A model generated the notes under the pieces. It had not been told where the DNA came from. It made no database searches and worked only from the letters and a program-made list of their open reading frames with translations. Both the position numbers and the translations under genes were made by a program. Positions 29,228 to 39,669 of a stretch of DNA of 64,000 nt are shown piece by piece. The DNA comes from Streptococcus cristatus (GTDB taxonomy: Bacteria; Bacillota; Bacilli; Lactobacillales; Streptococcaceae): positions 60,523 through 124,522 of the forward strand of contig NZ_VSJJ01000001.1 in the NCBI RefSeq assembly GCF_008369405.1, given 5' to 3'. Within the stretch, counting starts at the first letter, position 1, and each line of letters starts with the position of its first letter.

Positions 29228-29971
29228 ATGCTGAAGTCGAAAAGAAAACAGCTGATTCTCGAAAAAGTTACCAAAGATAAATTTGTATCTTTAGAGTATC
29301 TAGTACAAGCTTTAAACACTTCAGAATCAACTGTTAGAAGAGATTTAGATGAGCTTGAAAGCGAGCGGAAGTTGAGGCGTGTGCATGGTGGTGCAGAGAG
29401 TCTTCATTTCTTGCAGGAGGAAGAAAGCAATCAAGAAAAATCTATCAAAAACATTCAAGAAAAAACCAGAATTGCTCAAAAAGCAGCCAGCTTGATTCAA
29501 GAATACGATGTCATTTTTATTGATGCAGGGACGACCAATGAACTCTTAGTCAATGAATTGCACGATCCGAGCGTGACGGTGGTGACCAACTCTATCCACC
29601 ATGCGACTAAGTTGGTGGAGCGCAACATTCCCACTGTGATTATTGGTGGAGTGGTAAAACGGTCGACAGATGCCAGTATCGGTGGTGTCGCTCTAAATCA
29701 AATTGGACAACTAAATTTTGACAAGGCTTTTATCGGAATGAATGGAATTGACAGTGGATTTTTCACAACTCCAGACATGGAAGAAGGAGCAGTGAAACGC
29801 ACTATTCTTGAAAATGCTAAGAGAACTTATGTTTTGGCTGATGCCTCAAAGTTGGGCAATACATCTTTTGCAAAAGTGGCCCCAATATCGCGCGCAAGGC
29901 TTATTACAAACCAAACTGAATCTGAAGTGATTCAAAAGATTAAAGAAAAAACGGAGGTAATAGAAGCATGA
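29228..29971 (+). CDS. fruR: DeoR-family fructose operon regulator FruR
   Basis: This 247-aa DeoR-type regulator has an N-terminal winged helix (KFVSLEYLVQALNTSESTVR) followed by the family signature RRVHGGAES and the effector domain with FIDAGTTNELL. It probably responds to fructose-1-phosphate. I chose the ATG at 29228, behind AGAGGAGGTGTTCT. It overlaps fruK by 4 nt, making a fruR-fruK-fruA operon. Confidence 0.92.
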   Translation: MLKSKRKQLILEKVTKDKFVSLEYLVQALNTSESTVRRDLDELESERKLRRVHGGAESLHFLQEEESNQEKSIKNIQEKTRIAQKAASLIQEYDVIFIDAGTTNELLVNELHDPSVTVVTNSIHHATKLVERNIPTVIIGGVVKRSTDASIGGVALNQIGQLNFDKAFIGMNGIDSGFFTTPDMEEGAVKRTILENAKRTYVLADASKLGNTSFAKVAPISRARLITNQTESEVIQKIKEKTEVIEA

Positions 29972-30879
29972 TTTATACAGTCACACTAAATCCTTCCATT
30001 GACTATATCGTCCGCTTGGACAAGGTCAATTTAGGCAGTGTCAACCGGATGGACAGTGATGATAAGTTTGCCGGCGGTAAGGGCATCAATGTCAGTCGTG
30101 TTCTCAAACGACTAGGAATTGAAAATACAGCAACGGGCTTTATTGGCGGCTTTACTGGGAAATTCATCACAGACAACTTGGTCAGCGAAGGGATTGCCAG
30201 CAATTTTGTCGAAGTGGATCAGGATACGCGTATTAATGTCAAGATTAAGGCGGATGCTGAAACAGAGATTAATGGCCCCGGTCCAGAAATTTCCACTGAA
30301 AAGCTAGCTGAGCTCAAGGAAATTCTTTCTTCATTGTCTCCAGCTGATACGGTAGTCTTTGCCGGCAGCAGTCCTAAGAATCTAGGAAATGTTGTTTACA
30401 AAGAACTGATTGGTCTGACCAGAAAAACTGGCGCTCAAGTAGTCTGCGACTTTGAAGGACAAACCTTGCTGGATTCCTTAGAATTTGAGCCGCTTTTGGT
30501 TAAACCCAACAATCACGAACTAGGTGATATTTTCGGTGTCAAGCTGGAAAACTTGGATCAGATTGAAAGCTACGCCCGTCAAATCTTAGACAAGGGTGCC
30601 CAACACGTCATTATTTCTATGGCGGGTGACGGTGCCCTGCTGGTGACTCAGGATGGTGCTTACTTTGCTAAGCCCATCAAGGGAAATGTGAAAAATTCTG
30701 TCGGGGCTGGAGATTCCATGGTGGCAGGCTTTACTGGAGAATTCGTCCGTTCAGGCGATGCAGTAGAGGCCTTCAAATGGGGTGTAGCCTGCGGAACAGC
30801 CACCACCTTCTCAGATGATTTGGCGACAGCTGATTATATCAAAGAAACTTATGAAAAAGTAGAGGTAGAAAAAAGATGA
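29968..30879 (+). CDS. fruK: 1-phosphofructokinase FruK
   Basis: FruK phosphorylates fructose-1-phosphate to fructose-1,6-bisphosphate. The 303-aa PfkB-family kinase has the N-terminal sugar-binding TLNPSIDYIVRLD, GGKGINVSRVLKRLG and the catalytic anion-hole motif NSVGAGDSMVAGF. The length is normal. It overlaps both neighbours by 4 nt. Confidence 0.96.
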   Translation: MIYTVTLNPSIDYIVRLDKVNLGSVNRMDSDDKFAGGKGINVSRVLKRLGIENTATGFIGGFTGKFITDNLVSEGIASNFVEVDQDTRINVKIKADAETEINGPGPEISTEKLAELKEILSSLSPADTVVFAGSSPKNLGNVVYKELIGLTRKTGAQVVCDFEGQTLLDSLEFEPLLVKPNNHELGDIFGVKLENLDQIESYARQILDKGAQHVIISMAGDGALLVTQDGAYFAKPIKGNVKNSVGAGDSMVAGFTGEFVRSGDAVEAFKWGVACGTATTFSDDLATADYIKETYEKVEVEKR

Positions 30880-32837
30880 AAATTCAGGATTTACTGAGAA
30901 AAGATGTCATGTTGCTGGATTTGCAGGCAACTGAAAAGACAGCAGTTATCGAAGAGATGATTCAAAGTCTTGTGAAACATGGTTATGTGACAGATTTTGA
31001 AACTTTTAAGGAAGGAATCCTTGCGCGTGAAGCCCTGACTTCAACTGGTTTGGGTGATGGAATTGCCATGCCTCACAGCAAAAATGCTGCAGTAAAAGAA
31101 GCAACGGTCCTCTTTGCGAAGTCAAATAAAGGTGTAGACTATGAAAGTTTGGATGGCCAGCCGACGGATCTCTTCTTTATGATTGCTGCTCCAGAAGGTG
31201 CTAACGATACTCACTTGGCTGCTTTGGCTGAGTTGTCCCAATACCTGATGAAAGATGGTTTTGCTGAAAAATTGCGTAAGGTATCTTCGCCAGATGAAGT
31301 TATTGCTCTTTTTGACCAAGCGTCTGAAAAGGCAACTGAACCAGCAACTGTTGCTCCTGCAATTGAGGGAGGGGACTTCCTTGTAGCGGTTACAGCTTGT
31401 ACAACAGGGATCGCCCACACTTACATGGCTCAAGAAGCCCTTCAAAAAGTGGCTGCTGAAATGGGTGTTGGCATCAAGGTTGAAACCAACGGTGCCAGTG
31501 GTGTCGGCAACAAACTGACAGCAGAAGATATCAAAAAAGCGAAAGCAGTCATCATCGCAGCAGACAAGGCTGTTGAAATGGATCGTTTTGACGGAAAACC
31601 TTTAATCAGCCGCCCAGTTGCAGACGGTATTCGCAAGACAGAAGAGCTCATCAATTTAGCTCTTTCAGGCAATGCTGAAGTTTATAAGGCTGCTAATGGT
31701 GGCGCTGTAGCAGCTAGCAGCAATGAAAAACTGAGTCTAGGCGGAGCATTTTACAAGCATTTGATGAGCGGTGTTTCCCAAATGTTGCCATTCGTTATTG
31801 GCGGCGGAATCATGATTGCCATTGCCTTCTTGCTGGATCAGATCTTAGGTGTGCCAAAGGATCAGCTCTCTAATCTGGGAAGCTATCATGAAATTGCAGC
31901 TCAATTTAAGGCGATTGGTGGTGCAGCCTTTGGTTTCATGTTGCCAGTCTTGGCTGGATACATCGCTTACTCAATTGCTGAAAAACCTGGTTTGGTTTCT
32001 GGTTTCGTAGCTGGTGCAATTGCTAGTAGCGGTGCATCATTTGGTGGTGTTGCCTATGCTGCAGGTGGTGAGAAGACACTCTCTCTAGCAGGAGTATCAT
32101 CTGGTTTCCTTGGTGCTCTGGTTGGTGGTTTCTTAGCTGGTGGTGTGATTTTAGTCCTTCGCAAGCTTCTTGCTGGTCTGCCTCGCTCACTTGAAGGTAT
32201 CCGTTCAATCTTGCTCTTGCCACTTCTTGGTGTTCTTGTGACTGGATTCCTTATGCTGGCAGTCAATATCCCTATGTCAGCAATCAATACAGCCCTCAAC
32301 GATTTCCTTGCTAGTCTGAGCGGAAGCTCTGCTGTCCTTCTCGGTCTCTTGGTCGGTGGTATGATGGCGGTCGATATGGGTGGACCAGTGAACAAAGCAG
32401 CCTATGTATTTGGTACAAGTACGCTGGCAAGCACTGTCTCAACTGGTGGTTCTCCAGTCATGGCAGCGGTTATGGCGGCAGGAATGGTTCCACCGCTTGC
32501 AGTATTCGTGGCAACTCTTCTTTTCAAAGATAAATTTACTACCGAAGAACGTGATTCAGGTTTGACAAATATCGTCATGGGTCTGTCTTTCATCACAGAA
32601 GGTGCGATTCCATTTGGAGCTGCTGACCCAGCCCGTGCAATCCCAAGCTTTATCGTCGGTTCAGCTCTTACAGGTGCTCTTGTAGGATTGTCTGGTATTA
32701 AGCTCATGGCTCCTCATGGAGGAATCTTCGTCATCGGTTTGACCAACAACCCAATCCTTTACCTTGTGTATGTTTTGATTGGTGCAGTTGTCAGCGGTAT
32801 TCTTTTCGGATATTTGCGTAAACCGCTTGAAAAATAA
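30876..32837 (+). CDS. fruA: Fructose PTS transporter EIIABC (FruA)
   Basis: This 653-aa protein imports fructose and phosphorylates it to fructose-1-phosphate. Domain order is IIA (phospho-His67 in IAMPHSKN), IIB (phospho-Cys175 in AVTACTTGIAHT), then IIC with about eight to ten TM segments from residue 290. All phosphoryl-transfer residues are present. It is the last gene of the operon; the dispersed repeat just downstream supplies a terminator. Confidence 0.96.
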   Translation: MKIQDLLRKDVMLLDLQATEKTAVIEEMIQSLVKHGYVTDFETFKEGILAREALTSTGLGDGIAMPHSKNAAVKEATVLFAKSNKGVDYESLDGQPTDLFFMIAAPEGANDTHLAALAELSQYLMKDGFAEKLRKVSSPDEVIALFDQASEKATEPATVAPAIEGGDFLVAVTACTTGIAHTYMAQEALQKVAAEMGVGIKVETNGASGVGNKLTAEDIKKAKAVIIAADKAVEMDRFDGKPLISRPVADGIRKTEELINLALSGNAEVYKAANGGAVAASSNEKLSLGGAFYKHLMSGVSQMLPFVIGGGIMIAIAFLLDQILGVPKDQLSNLGSYHEIAAQFKAIGGAAFGFMLPVLAGYIAYSIAEKPGLVSGFVAGAIASSGASFGGVAYAAGGEKTLSLAGVSSGFLGALVGGFLAGGVILVLRKLLAGLPRSLEGIRSILLLPLLGVLVTGFLMLAVNIPMSAINTALNDFLASLSGSSAVLLGLLVGGMMAVDMGGPVNKAAYVFGTSTLASTVSTGGSPVMAAVMAAGMVPPLAVFVATLLFKDKFTTEERDSGLTNIVMGLSFITEGAIPFGAADPARAIPSFIVGSALTGALVGLSGIKLMAPHGGIFVIGLTNNPILYLVYVLIGAVVSGILFGYLRKPLEK

Positions 32838-32842
32838 AATAT

Positions 32843-33030
32843 AGGCGAAAGAGAGTGGGACAGAAATCGGTAATTCGTTAGAATTCGATTTCGTCGTCCC
32901 ACCTCCACGCAGTTGAGTAGGGCTGTAAAAGCTGATGAAATCAGCCTAGTAGAGCCCACTCAACTACTGCGTCTTGCTCGATAATCCAAAGACAATTAAG
33001 AGGCTAGGACTTTTGTAGCAGCCTCTTTTT
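32843..33030 (+). repeat. Dispersed three-hairpin repeat, complete copy B
   Basis: This copy is nearly identical over about 188 nt to copy A at 12171-12357, starting with GGCGAAAGAGAGTGGGAC and ending with the GAGGCT...AGCCTCTTTTT terminator hairpin. Differences lie mainly in loops and near the last hairpin. It follows the fruA stop by 6 nt. Confidence 0.9.
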
Positions 33031-33059
33031 GCCATAATTTGTATAGATGGGATAAGTTC

Positions 33060-33503
33060 ATGAAAACATATATAGATAAGTTAATTGTGAATATGAAAGC
33101 AGAAATTGCTTGGGAAGCATTGAAAATGATGGATGAATGGCTCCCTAGTTTGTCAACAAATCAAGCCATTTACTTTAAAGGTGGAGAAGACTTTTTCTAC
33201 GAAGGAAGAAAGTACCATATTGTGACAAAAGAAGGGATAAAAATGTCTTGCGAAATAAGCGAGGTCAATGAGGAAGCCTTTTGGATTGAGATACATGCGA
33301 GACATTCTCTTCTGCATTTGATTTTAAATTGTCAAGTGATTCCTTTGACTTCTTCGACCTACCAATTGGTAAGAACACAATCTTATCCAGGCTTTGTTGG
33401 ATTTTTATTTAATCTATTCTTTAAGCGTAGAGAAGTAGGTGAGACGAGCGAGTATTTGGAAGTATGGAGGAATTACGCCCAGAATCAGCTTCAGACTTTG
33501 TGA
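33060..33503 (+). CDS. SRPBCC-like hypothetical protein
   Basis: This 147-aa protein has a layout compatible with the START/SRPBCC lipid- or ligand-binding fold: an N-terminal strand, a helix, strands and a long C-terminal helix with a hydrophobic GFVGFLFNLFF. The call is weak. I chose the ATG at 33060 over an in-frame TTG that lies just outside the repeat. The ribosome site is poor. It directly follows the dispersed repeat and stands alone. Confidence 0.55.
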   Translation: MKTYIDKLIVNMKAEIAWEALKMMDEWLPSLSTNQAIYFKGGEDFFYEGRKYHIVTKEGIKMSCEISEVNEEAFWIEIHARHSLLHLILNCQVIPLTSSTYQLVRTQSYPGFVGFLFNLFFKRREVGETSEYLEVWRNYAQNQLQTL

Positions 33504-33576
33504 GAATCCGTCACCATCTCCTATCTGGATAGAGTCCTGAAAACAATTATCGCTAGAAAGATACATCAAATTATGT

Positions 33577-33582
33577 TATAAT
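33577..33582 (+). promoter_or_regulatory. -10 promoter element for the DUF1149-degV-dapB run
   Basis: A perfect TATAAT with a preceding TGT (extended -10) lies about 31 nt before the DUF1149 start. Confidence 0.55.
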
Positions 33583-33612
33583 GGACTATCGTATATTTTT
33601 AGGAGAATAGTA

Positions 33613-33987
33613 ATGGAATTACAACGTGAACAAGAATTTGTCAGCCAGTATCATTTTGATGCACGCAATTTTGAATGGGAGAAGGAAAATGGAACACCTG
33701 AAACAAAAGTTGACGTGAATTTTCAGCTGATTGAAAGAAATGAAGAAAAGAATTCAACATCCATGATTGTGATTTTGACTTTCATGATTGTATTTGATCG
33801 TTTTGTGATTAGTGGAACGATTACGCAGACAAATCATATTCAAGGGCGTTTGGTAGAGGAACCTAGTGAGTTTGAACATGAAGAAGTGGAAGAATTGGCG
33901 CGTCCTTGCTTGACCATGCTCAATCGTTTGACTTATGAAGTTACTGAAATTGCGCTAGATTTACCAGGTATTAATTTGGAGTTCTAA
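33613..33987 (+). CDS. DUF1149 family protein
   Basis: This 124-aa protein fits DUF1149, a family of small streptococcal and lactococcal proteins related in fold to SecB-like chaperones. It starts [16 protein letters not shown] and shows alternating strands with a C-terminal helix. Function is unproven. AGGAGAATAGT precedes the ATG. Its stop overlaps the degV start. Confidence 0.88.
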   Translation: MELQREQEFVSQYHFDARNFEWEKENGTPETKVDVNFQLIERNEEKNSTSMIVILTFMIVFDRFVISGTITQTNHIQGRLVEEPSEFEHEEVEELARPCLTMLNRLTYEVTEIALDLPGINLEF

Positions 33988-34838
33988 TGATGAAATTAGC
34001 GGTTATAACGGATTCGTCCGCTTTTTTACCGGATAGCCTACGTGGAAATGACCATCTTTTTGTGCTCGATATTCCAGTAGTGATTGCTGGAGAGACTTAT
34101 GTAGAAGGAAAAAATCTGACAGCCAGTGAGTTTTATGAGAAGATGGCTGCTGCAGATGATTTGCCAAAGACAAGTCAGCCTAGTGTGTCAGAGTTGGAGG
34201 AGACCTTGACGCGTCTTGCTGGCGAGGATTACACGCATGTGTTGGGGCTCTTTTTATCCAGTGGGATTTCAGGATTTTATCAAAACATCCAGTATCTCAA
34301 GGACGAGTTTCCTGATTTAAAAATCGCCTTTCCTGATTCAAAAATCACCAGTGCTCCGCTGGGTCGCATGGTCGAAAATGCTTTGACTTGGGCCGCGGAA
34401 GGGCAGGATTTTGAGATGATTTTGACCAAGATTCAGCAGCAAATTGATGGGACCAGTGCTTTTATCATGGTTGACGATCTCAATCATCTGGTTAAGGGCG
34501 GTCGCTTGTCCAATGGCGCAGCTATTTTGGGTAATCTCTTGAGTATCAAGCCGATTCTGTATTTTAACGATGCAGGGGTTATCGAAGTTTTTGAAAAGAT
34601 TCGGACGGAAAAGAAGGCGACCAAGAGATTGATTGAAGTAGTGGAGGAGAAAACTGCCTCTGCTTCTTATCAAGTCATGGTGATTCATGGGAATGCTGAA
34701 GAGAAGGCGGAAAGCTTGCGTCAACAGCTGATGGAGGCTGGCATCGCGGATGACATTCCTCTGGCTACCTTTGGTAGTGTGATTGGAACTCACTTGGGTG
34801 AGGGCAGCGTCGCATTGGCCTACATTCCGCTAGTCTAG
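33987..34838 (+). CDS. DegV family fatty-acid-binding protein
   Basis: This 283-aa DegV/FakB-type protein binds a fatty acid and can present it to a FakA kinase. Signatures are the start [26 protein letters not shown] and [17 protein letters not shown]. Two adjacent ATG codons are possible starts; the second (33990) has better spacing from TTGGAG. It is not fused to a kinase. Confidence 0.92.
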   Translation: MMKLAVITDSSAFLPDSLRGNDHLFVLDIPVVIAGETYVEGKNLTASEFYEKMAAADDLPKTSQPSVSELEETLTRLAGEDYTHVLGLFLSSGISGFYQNIQYLKDEFPDLKIAFPDSKITSAPLGRMVENALTWAAEGQDFEMILTKIQQQIDGTSAFIMVDDLNHLVKGGRLSNGAAILGNLLSIKPILYFNDAGVIEVFEKIRTEKKATKRLIEVVEEKTASASYQVMVIHGNAEEKAESLRQQLMEAGIADDIPLATFGSVIGTHLGEGSVALAYIPLV

Positions 34839-34880
34839 AGTTTTGTAGAGCGGTTAGTCAAGAATAGAGAGAGGTTCGAG

Positions 34881-35648
34881 ATGAGTATAAAAGTCATTAT
34901 CGCTGGTTTCAAGGGAAATATGGGACAAGCAGCCTATAAGATGGTAACAGAAGATCTTGAGTTGTCATTGGCCGGTCTGCTAGATCCTTTTACAGATGAA
35001 AAGGAAGTAGCGGGAGTTCCAGTTTTCAATACTAAAGAAGAACTTACTGGTCTTCAGGCGGATGTCTGGATTGACTTTACGACTCCCAAAGTGGCTTATG
35101 AAAATACTCGCTTCGCTCTTGAGAATGGCTTTGCTCCGGTGGTCGGAACGACTGGTTTCACGCCTGAGCAGATTGAAGACTTGACCCAACTATCTCGTCA
35201 AAAGAGTCTGGGCGGTTTGATTGCGCCGAATTTTGCTCTAGGAGCCGTTTTGCTTATGCAGTTTGCAGCCCAAGCAGCCAAGTATTTCCCAGATGTGGAA
35301 ATTATTGAGCTGCATCATGACAACAAGAAGGATGCACCGAGTGGCACGGCTATCAAAACAGCTGAATTAATCAGTCAAGTTCGGACAAGCAAGCAACAGG
35401 GAGCGGCTGATGAGGAAGAATCCTTGGCTGGTGCCCGTGGAGCTGCCTTTGACGGCATGCGGATTCACTCAGTGCGTTTGCCGGGCTTGGTCGCTCATCA
35501 GGAAGTTATCTTTGGTAGTCAAGGAGAAGGGCTGACTTTGCGGCATGACTCCTATGATCGGGTTTCCTTTATGACTGGGGTAAATCTGAGTATCAAAGAG
35601 GTAGTGAAGCGCTCTGAATTGGTCTATGGATTGGAACATTTACTATGA
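34881..35648 (+). CDS. dapB: 4-hydroxy-tetrahydrodipicolinate reductase DapB
   Basis: DapB is an NAD(P)H-dependent reductase of lysine and peptidoglycan-precursor synthesis. The 255-aa protein has the N-terminal [14 protein letters not shown] and the catalytic motif [15 protein letters not shown]. The length is normal. It overlaps cca by 4 nt. Confidence 0.96.
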   Translation: MSIKVIIAGFKGNMGQAAYKMVTEDLELSLAGLLDPFTDEKEVAGVPVFNTKEELTGLQADVWIDFTTPKVAYENTRFALENGFAPVVGTTGFTPEQIEDLTQLSRQKSLGGLIAPNFALGAVLLMQFAAQAAKYFPDVEIIELHHDNKKDAPSGTAIKTAELISQVRTSKQQGAADEEESLAGARGAAFDGMRIHSVRLPGLVAHQEVIFGSQGEGLTLRHDSYDRVSFMTGVNLSIKEVVKRSELVYGLEHLL

Positions 35649-36850
35649 GATTAGAGAAGATGCCTTCTGAGTTTCAGGAGGCTTTGCCAGTATTAGAGAA
35701 GATTAAAGAGGCCGGTTTTGAGGCTTATTTTGTCGGTGGTTCTGTACGAGACGCTCTGTTGAATCGGACGATTCACGATGTGGATATTGCCAGCTCAGCC
35801 TATCCTGAGGAAATCAAAACAATCTTTCCTCGGACAGTTGATGTCGGCATTGAGCATGGAACGGTTCTGGTCTTGGAAGGCCAGGGAGAATACGAGATCA
35901 CGACCTTTCGGACTGAGGATGTCTATGTGGACTATCGCCGGCCTAGTCAGGTCTCTTTTGTGCGCTCTTTGGAAGAGGACTTGAAGCGCAGGGATTTTAC
36001 AATCAATGCCCTTGCTTTAGACCAAGAGGGGGAAATTGTAGACCTCTTTAACGGTTTGGCAGATATGAAAAATCGTACTCTGCGGGCAGTCGGAGTGGCT
36101 GCAGAGCGGTTTAACGAAGATGCCCTCCGCATCATGCGGGGCTTTCGGTTTCAGGCTGGTTTAGACTTTGATTTGGAAGAGTTGACCTTTCAGGCTATGG
36201 CAGACTGTGCGCCGCTTTTGGAGAAGATATCGGTAGAGCGGATTTTTATTGAGTTTGACAAGCTCCTGATGGCACCTTTCTGGCGAAAAGGTCTGGAGAG
36301 CCTGATCAAGGCTGCTGCCTACGATTTTCTGCCTGATATGAAAGATTCAGCAGAGACTTTGCAGGAACTATTAGACGGTTTAGAAGAAGATTTTCAATTT
36401 TCTAGTTCTGAGCAGGCTTGGGCTGCGCTTTTGCTGGCTTTGAAGGTAAAAGATGTTCGTAAGTTCTTGAAGCATTGGAAAACGTCCAATGACTTTCAAA
36501 AGCGAGTAAATCAGCTAGTGGCTGTTTATGAGATTCGACAAGAACGTAGCCTGTCTAAGCGAGATTGCTATCAGTATGATTTGGATTTGATTCTGCAAGC
36601 TGAAAGTTTGAGACAGGCAGCAGGCTTGCCAGTTGAGTTTGAGGCTATTGAGGCGACACATGCTGCTCTGACCATTCATGATAAACATGAGATTGTAGTG
36701 ACGGGCAGTCATTTGATTCGAGATTATGGCTTTAAACCTGGACCAGAATTAGGACAAATCCTGACTAAAATTGAATTGGCCATTGTCGACGGAGAATTAG
36801 CAAATAGCAAGGAAGAGATTATGAACTTTATTAAGGAGCAAGTTGGATGA
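35645..36850 (+). CDS. cca: CCA tRNA nucleotidyltransferase
   Basis: This enzyme adds or repairs the 3' CCA end of tRNAs. The 401-aa class II enzyme has [14 protein letters not shown], the metal-binding [10 protein letters not shown], the [17 protein letters not shown] region and [10 protein letters not shown]. The length is normal for Firmicutes. It sits in the dapB-cca-ABC-F run with 4-nt overlaps, a conserved streptococcal arrangement. Confidence 0.96.
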   Translation: MRLEKMPSEFQEALPVLEKIKEAGFEAYFVGGSVRDALLNRTIHDVDIASSAYPEEIKTIFPRTVDVGIEHGTVLVLEGQGEYEITTFRTEDVYVDYRRPSQVSFVRSLEEDLKRRDFTINALALDQEGEIVDLFNGLADMKNRTLRAVGVAAERFNEDALRIMRGFRFQAGLDFDLEELTFQAMADCAPLLEKISVERIFIEFDKLLMAPFWRKGLESLIKAAAYDFLPDMKDSAETLQELLDGLEEDFQFSSSEQAWAALLLALKVKDVRKFLKHWKTSNDFQKRVNQLVAVYEIRQERSLSKRDCYQYDLDLILQAESLRQAAGLPVEFEAIEATHAALTIHDKHEIVVTGSHLIRDYGFKPGPELGQILTKIELAIVDGELANSKEEIMNFIKEQVG

Positions 36851-38712
36851 GTGACTTTATCGTTGAAAAGCTGACTAAGTCTGTCGGGGATAAGACAGTC
36901 TTTCAAGAGATTTCTTTTATCATTCACGACTTGGATCGGATTGGACTGATTGGAGTCAATGGGACAGGAAAAACCACCCTTTTGGATGTCTTATCTGGCA
37001 AATCAGGCTTTGATGGTGATGTATATCCTTTTTCAGCAAAATCTGACTATAAAATCTCCTATTTGACTCAGGAACCAGACTTCGATGAAGACAAGACGGT
37101 CTTGGATACTGTTTTGTCCAGTGATTTGCGAGAAATGCAGCTCATTCGAGAATACGAACTGCTCATGGCTGCTTATGATGAAGCTAAGCAAGCTCGTCTG
37201 GACAAGGTCATGGCAGAAATGGATTCGCTACATGCTTGGGAGATTGAGAGTCAGGTAAAAACCGTCTTATCCAAGCTCGGTATCTCAGATTTGGCAGCAA
37301 AAATCAGCCAGCTTTCAGGTGGTTTACGTCGGCGGGTCCAGTTGGCGCAGGTTTTGCTTTCAGAAGCAGACTTGCTGCTGCTAGATGAGCCGACCAACCA
37401 TCTGGACATTGATACGATTGAATGGCTGACAAATTTTCTCAAGAACTCAAAGAAGACGGTTCTCTTTATCACCCACGACCGCTATTTTTTGGACAATATT
37501 TCAACGCGGATTTTTGAATTGGACGGCGGGAGCTTGATTGAGTATCAGGGCAATTATCAGGACTATGTCCGACTAAAGGCTGAGCAGGATGAGCGCGATG
37601 CTGCCCTGCTACACAAGAAACAGCAGCTTTACAAGCAGGAATTGTCTTGGATGCGCCGTCAGCCTCAGGCACGAGCGACCAAGCAGCAGGCACGTATCAA
37701 TCGTTTCCATGACCTCAAAAGTGATTTGGCTGGTCAGACCAATCAGACGGATTTAGAGATGAACTTTGAAACCAGCCGTATTGGGAAGAAGGTTATCGAG
37801 TTTAAGGATGTGGATTTTGCATACGGAGAAAAGCAGATTTTGTCGCATTTCAATCTCTTGCTGCAAAATAAGGATCGACTGGGCATTGTCGGAGATAATG
37901 GAGTGGGCAAGTCTACTCTGCTCAATCTCATTGCTGGTCAGTTGCAGCCTCAATCTGGTCAGATCATAATCGGCGAGACAGTCCGAGTGGCTTATTTCTC
38001 TCAGCAGATTGAAGGCTTGGATGAGTCCAAGCGGGTCATCAATTACTTGCAGGAAGTGGCGGAAGAAGTTAAGACAGGGAGCGGAACAACATCTATTGCT
38101 GAGCTCTTGGAGCAGTTTCTCTTTCCTCGCTCAAGCCATGGCACTTTGATTGAGAAGTTGTCTGGCGGAGAAAAGAAGCGGCTCTACCTGCTCAAACTTT
38201 TACTTGAAAAGCCCAATGTCCTGCTTCTGGACGAGCCGACCAATGATTTGGATATCGCAACCTTGACAGTTCTAGAAAATTTCTTGCAGGGCTTTGCAGG
38301 GCCAGTGATCACAGTTAGCCACGATCGCTATTTCCTCGATAAGGTAGCCAGCAAGATTTTAGCTTTTGAAGATGGACAGGTCAGAGAGTTCTTTGGCAAC
38401 TACACGGACTATCTGGATGAGAAGGCTTTTAGACAATCCAGCGCAGCTATTTCCCAAAAGAAAGAAAAGGAAAAGCCAGTCAAGGCGCGGGAGCAGAAGA
38501 AGCGGATGAGCTACTTTGAAAAGCAAGAGTGGGAGACCATCGAGGCGGATATCGAGGAGCTGGAGGCACGTATCGCCGCCATTGAGACGGAAATGGAACA
38601 GAACGGTTCGGACTTTACCAAGCTATCGGAACTTCAGAAGGAGCTGGATGACAAGAACGAGAAGCTTCTTGAAAAGTATGAGCGCTACGAGTATCTGAGT
38701 GAGTTGGAGTAG
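36847..38712 (+). CDS. ABC-F family ATPase (Uup-like)
   Basis: This 621-aa soluble protein has two ABC domains: Walker [11 protein letters not shown] and [10 protein letters not shown], signatures LSGGLRRRV and LSGGEKKRL, and Walker [12 protein letters not shown] and [11 protein letters not shown]. The linker is positively charged, and a C-terminal coiled coil (about 540-621) fits the Uup type. ABC-F proteins act on ribosomes. It has no TM segments, so it is not a transporter. It is coupled to cca. Confidence 0.93.
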   Translation: MSDFIVEKLTKSVGDKTVFQEISFIIHDLDRIGLIGVNGTGKTTLLDVLSGKSGFDGDVYPFSAKSDYKISYLTQEPDFDEDKTVLDTVLSSDLREMQLIREYELLMAAYDEAKQARLDKVMAEMDSLHAWEIESQVKTVLSKLGISDLAAKISQLSGGLRRRVQLAQVLLSEADLLLLDEPTNHLDIDTIEWLTNFLKNSKKTVLFITHDRYFLDNISTRIFELDGGSLIEYQGNYQDYVRLKAEQDERDAALLHKKQQLYKQELSWMRRQPQARATKQQARINRFHDLKSDLAGQTNQTDLEMNFETSRIGKKVIEFKDVDFAYGEKQILSHFNLLLQNKDRLGIVGDNGVGKSTLLNLIAGQLQPQSGQIIIGETVRVAYFSQQIEGLDESKRVINYLQEVAEEVKTGSGTTSIAELLEQFLFPRSSHGTLIEKLSGGEKKRLYLLKLLLEKPNVLLLDEPTNDLDIATLTVLENFLQGFAGPVITVSHDRYFLDKVASKILAFEDGQVREFFGNYTDYLDEKAFRQSSAAISQKKEKEKPVKAREQKKRMSYFEKQEWETIEADIEELEARIAAIETEMEQNGSDFTKLSELQKELDDKNEKLLEKYERYEYLSELE

Positions 38713-38760
38713 TACAGTTACATAGTACATGTGTTCGTTGATAAATGTTTGTGAGGGAGA

Positions 38761-39621
38761 ATGATGGAAATTAGGATTTATAGCCAGCCTAGTCAGGAAA
38801 TCAAGGATCAGCTTTTTGAGCTGGTTCAGAGCTGCCATGTTACAGATGAGACCTATCGTCTTCCTTATTTGGATAACGCCTATAATTTTGATGGGGATAT
38901 GCCAGCCTTTTTTCTGGCCAATCTAGATCACCAAACGGTCGGTTTTTTATCGGTTTATGCGGATGAGCCGGGGCAAGCAGAGGTATCTGTCTACGTATTG
39001 CCTGACTATCGCAGACAGGGCATAGGGAGCGCTCTTTTACAGGAATTTTCCAAAATTGCAGAAAAATACGATCTATCCCAAATCGAATACATCAGTGAAG
39101 TCAAGTTTTTAGCAGACCATCCGACCTTTGCTGAGAAGTTTGACTATAATTTGGAAGAAACGGAAATCTGGCTTGAGCAGGCGGCGGGGACTTTCCCTGA
39201 AGAAGAAAAAGAAGGCGTGGAAGTTTTACTGGGGAGAAAGGAAATGGTTACAGAGATTGCAGCTTTTCAGTCGCAGATTTTTGAAATGCCCATGGGGACT
39301 GCGCTTCACTATGCTAGTCAAGCGCTGGAGAGCCCAGATAGCTTGCTCTATGTCCTGAAAAAAGATGGTCAAATCGTGGCGTCTTGCTCAGTTGATACAA
39401 CTTTTGGCAGCAATCACCTGTTTTCCTTAGCTGTGGATCAGGCCTTTCAGGGACAGGGCTTAGGGAGCCACCTAGTCAGGTCTATCCTGAATGACCTTGC
39501 TAGCCGAAATGGACAAGTCTGTCAAATCGTCGTAGAAGCCCAGAACACAGGTGCCCTGAGGCTGTATGAAAGATTGGGCTTTAAACGAAAATCGGAAACG
39601 GTTTATTTAAAGAGAAAATAA
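38761..39621 (+). CDS. Tandem GNAT acetyltransferase
   Basis: This 286-aa protein has two GNAT folds: motif A YVLPDYRRQGIGSALLQEF in the first half and AVDQAFQGQGLGSHLV in the second. Such double GNAT proteins often have one active and one degenerate domain; which is active here is unclear. The acceptor is unknown. GAGGGAGA precedes the ATG. Confidence 0.88.
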   Translation: MMEIRIYSQPSQEIKDQLFELVQSCHVTDETYRLPYLDNAYNFDGDMPAFFLANLDHQTVGFLSVYADEPGQAEVSVYVLPDYRRQGIGSALLQEFSKIAEKYDLSQIEYISEVKFLADHPTFAEKFDYNLEETEIWLEQAAGTFPEEEKEGVEVLLGRKEMVTEIAAFQSQIFEMPMGTALHYASQALESPDSLLYVLKKDGQIVASCSVDTTFGSNHLFSLAVDQAFQGQGLGSHLVRSILNDLASRNGQVCQIVVEAQNTGALRLYERLGFKRKSETVYLKRK

Positions 39622-39669
39622 AAAATTAACCTTCAGAGAAGAGCGACATGGAGGTCAGGAGATCTGTTT

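Noticed and set aside
32759..32959. Minus-strand open frame overlapping the fruA end and the repeat
   Set aside because: It is an artefact of the repeat (see 12072-12284) and runs antisense to a solid PTS gene.
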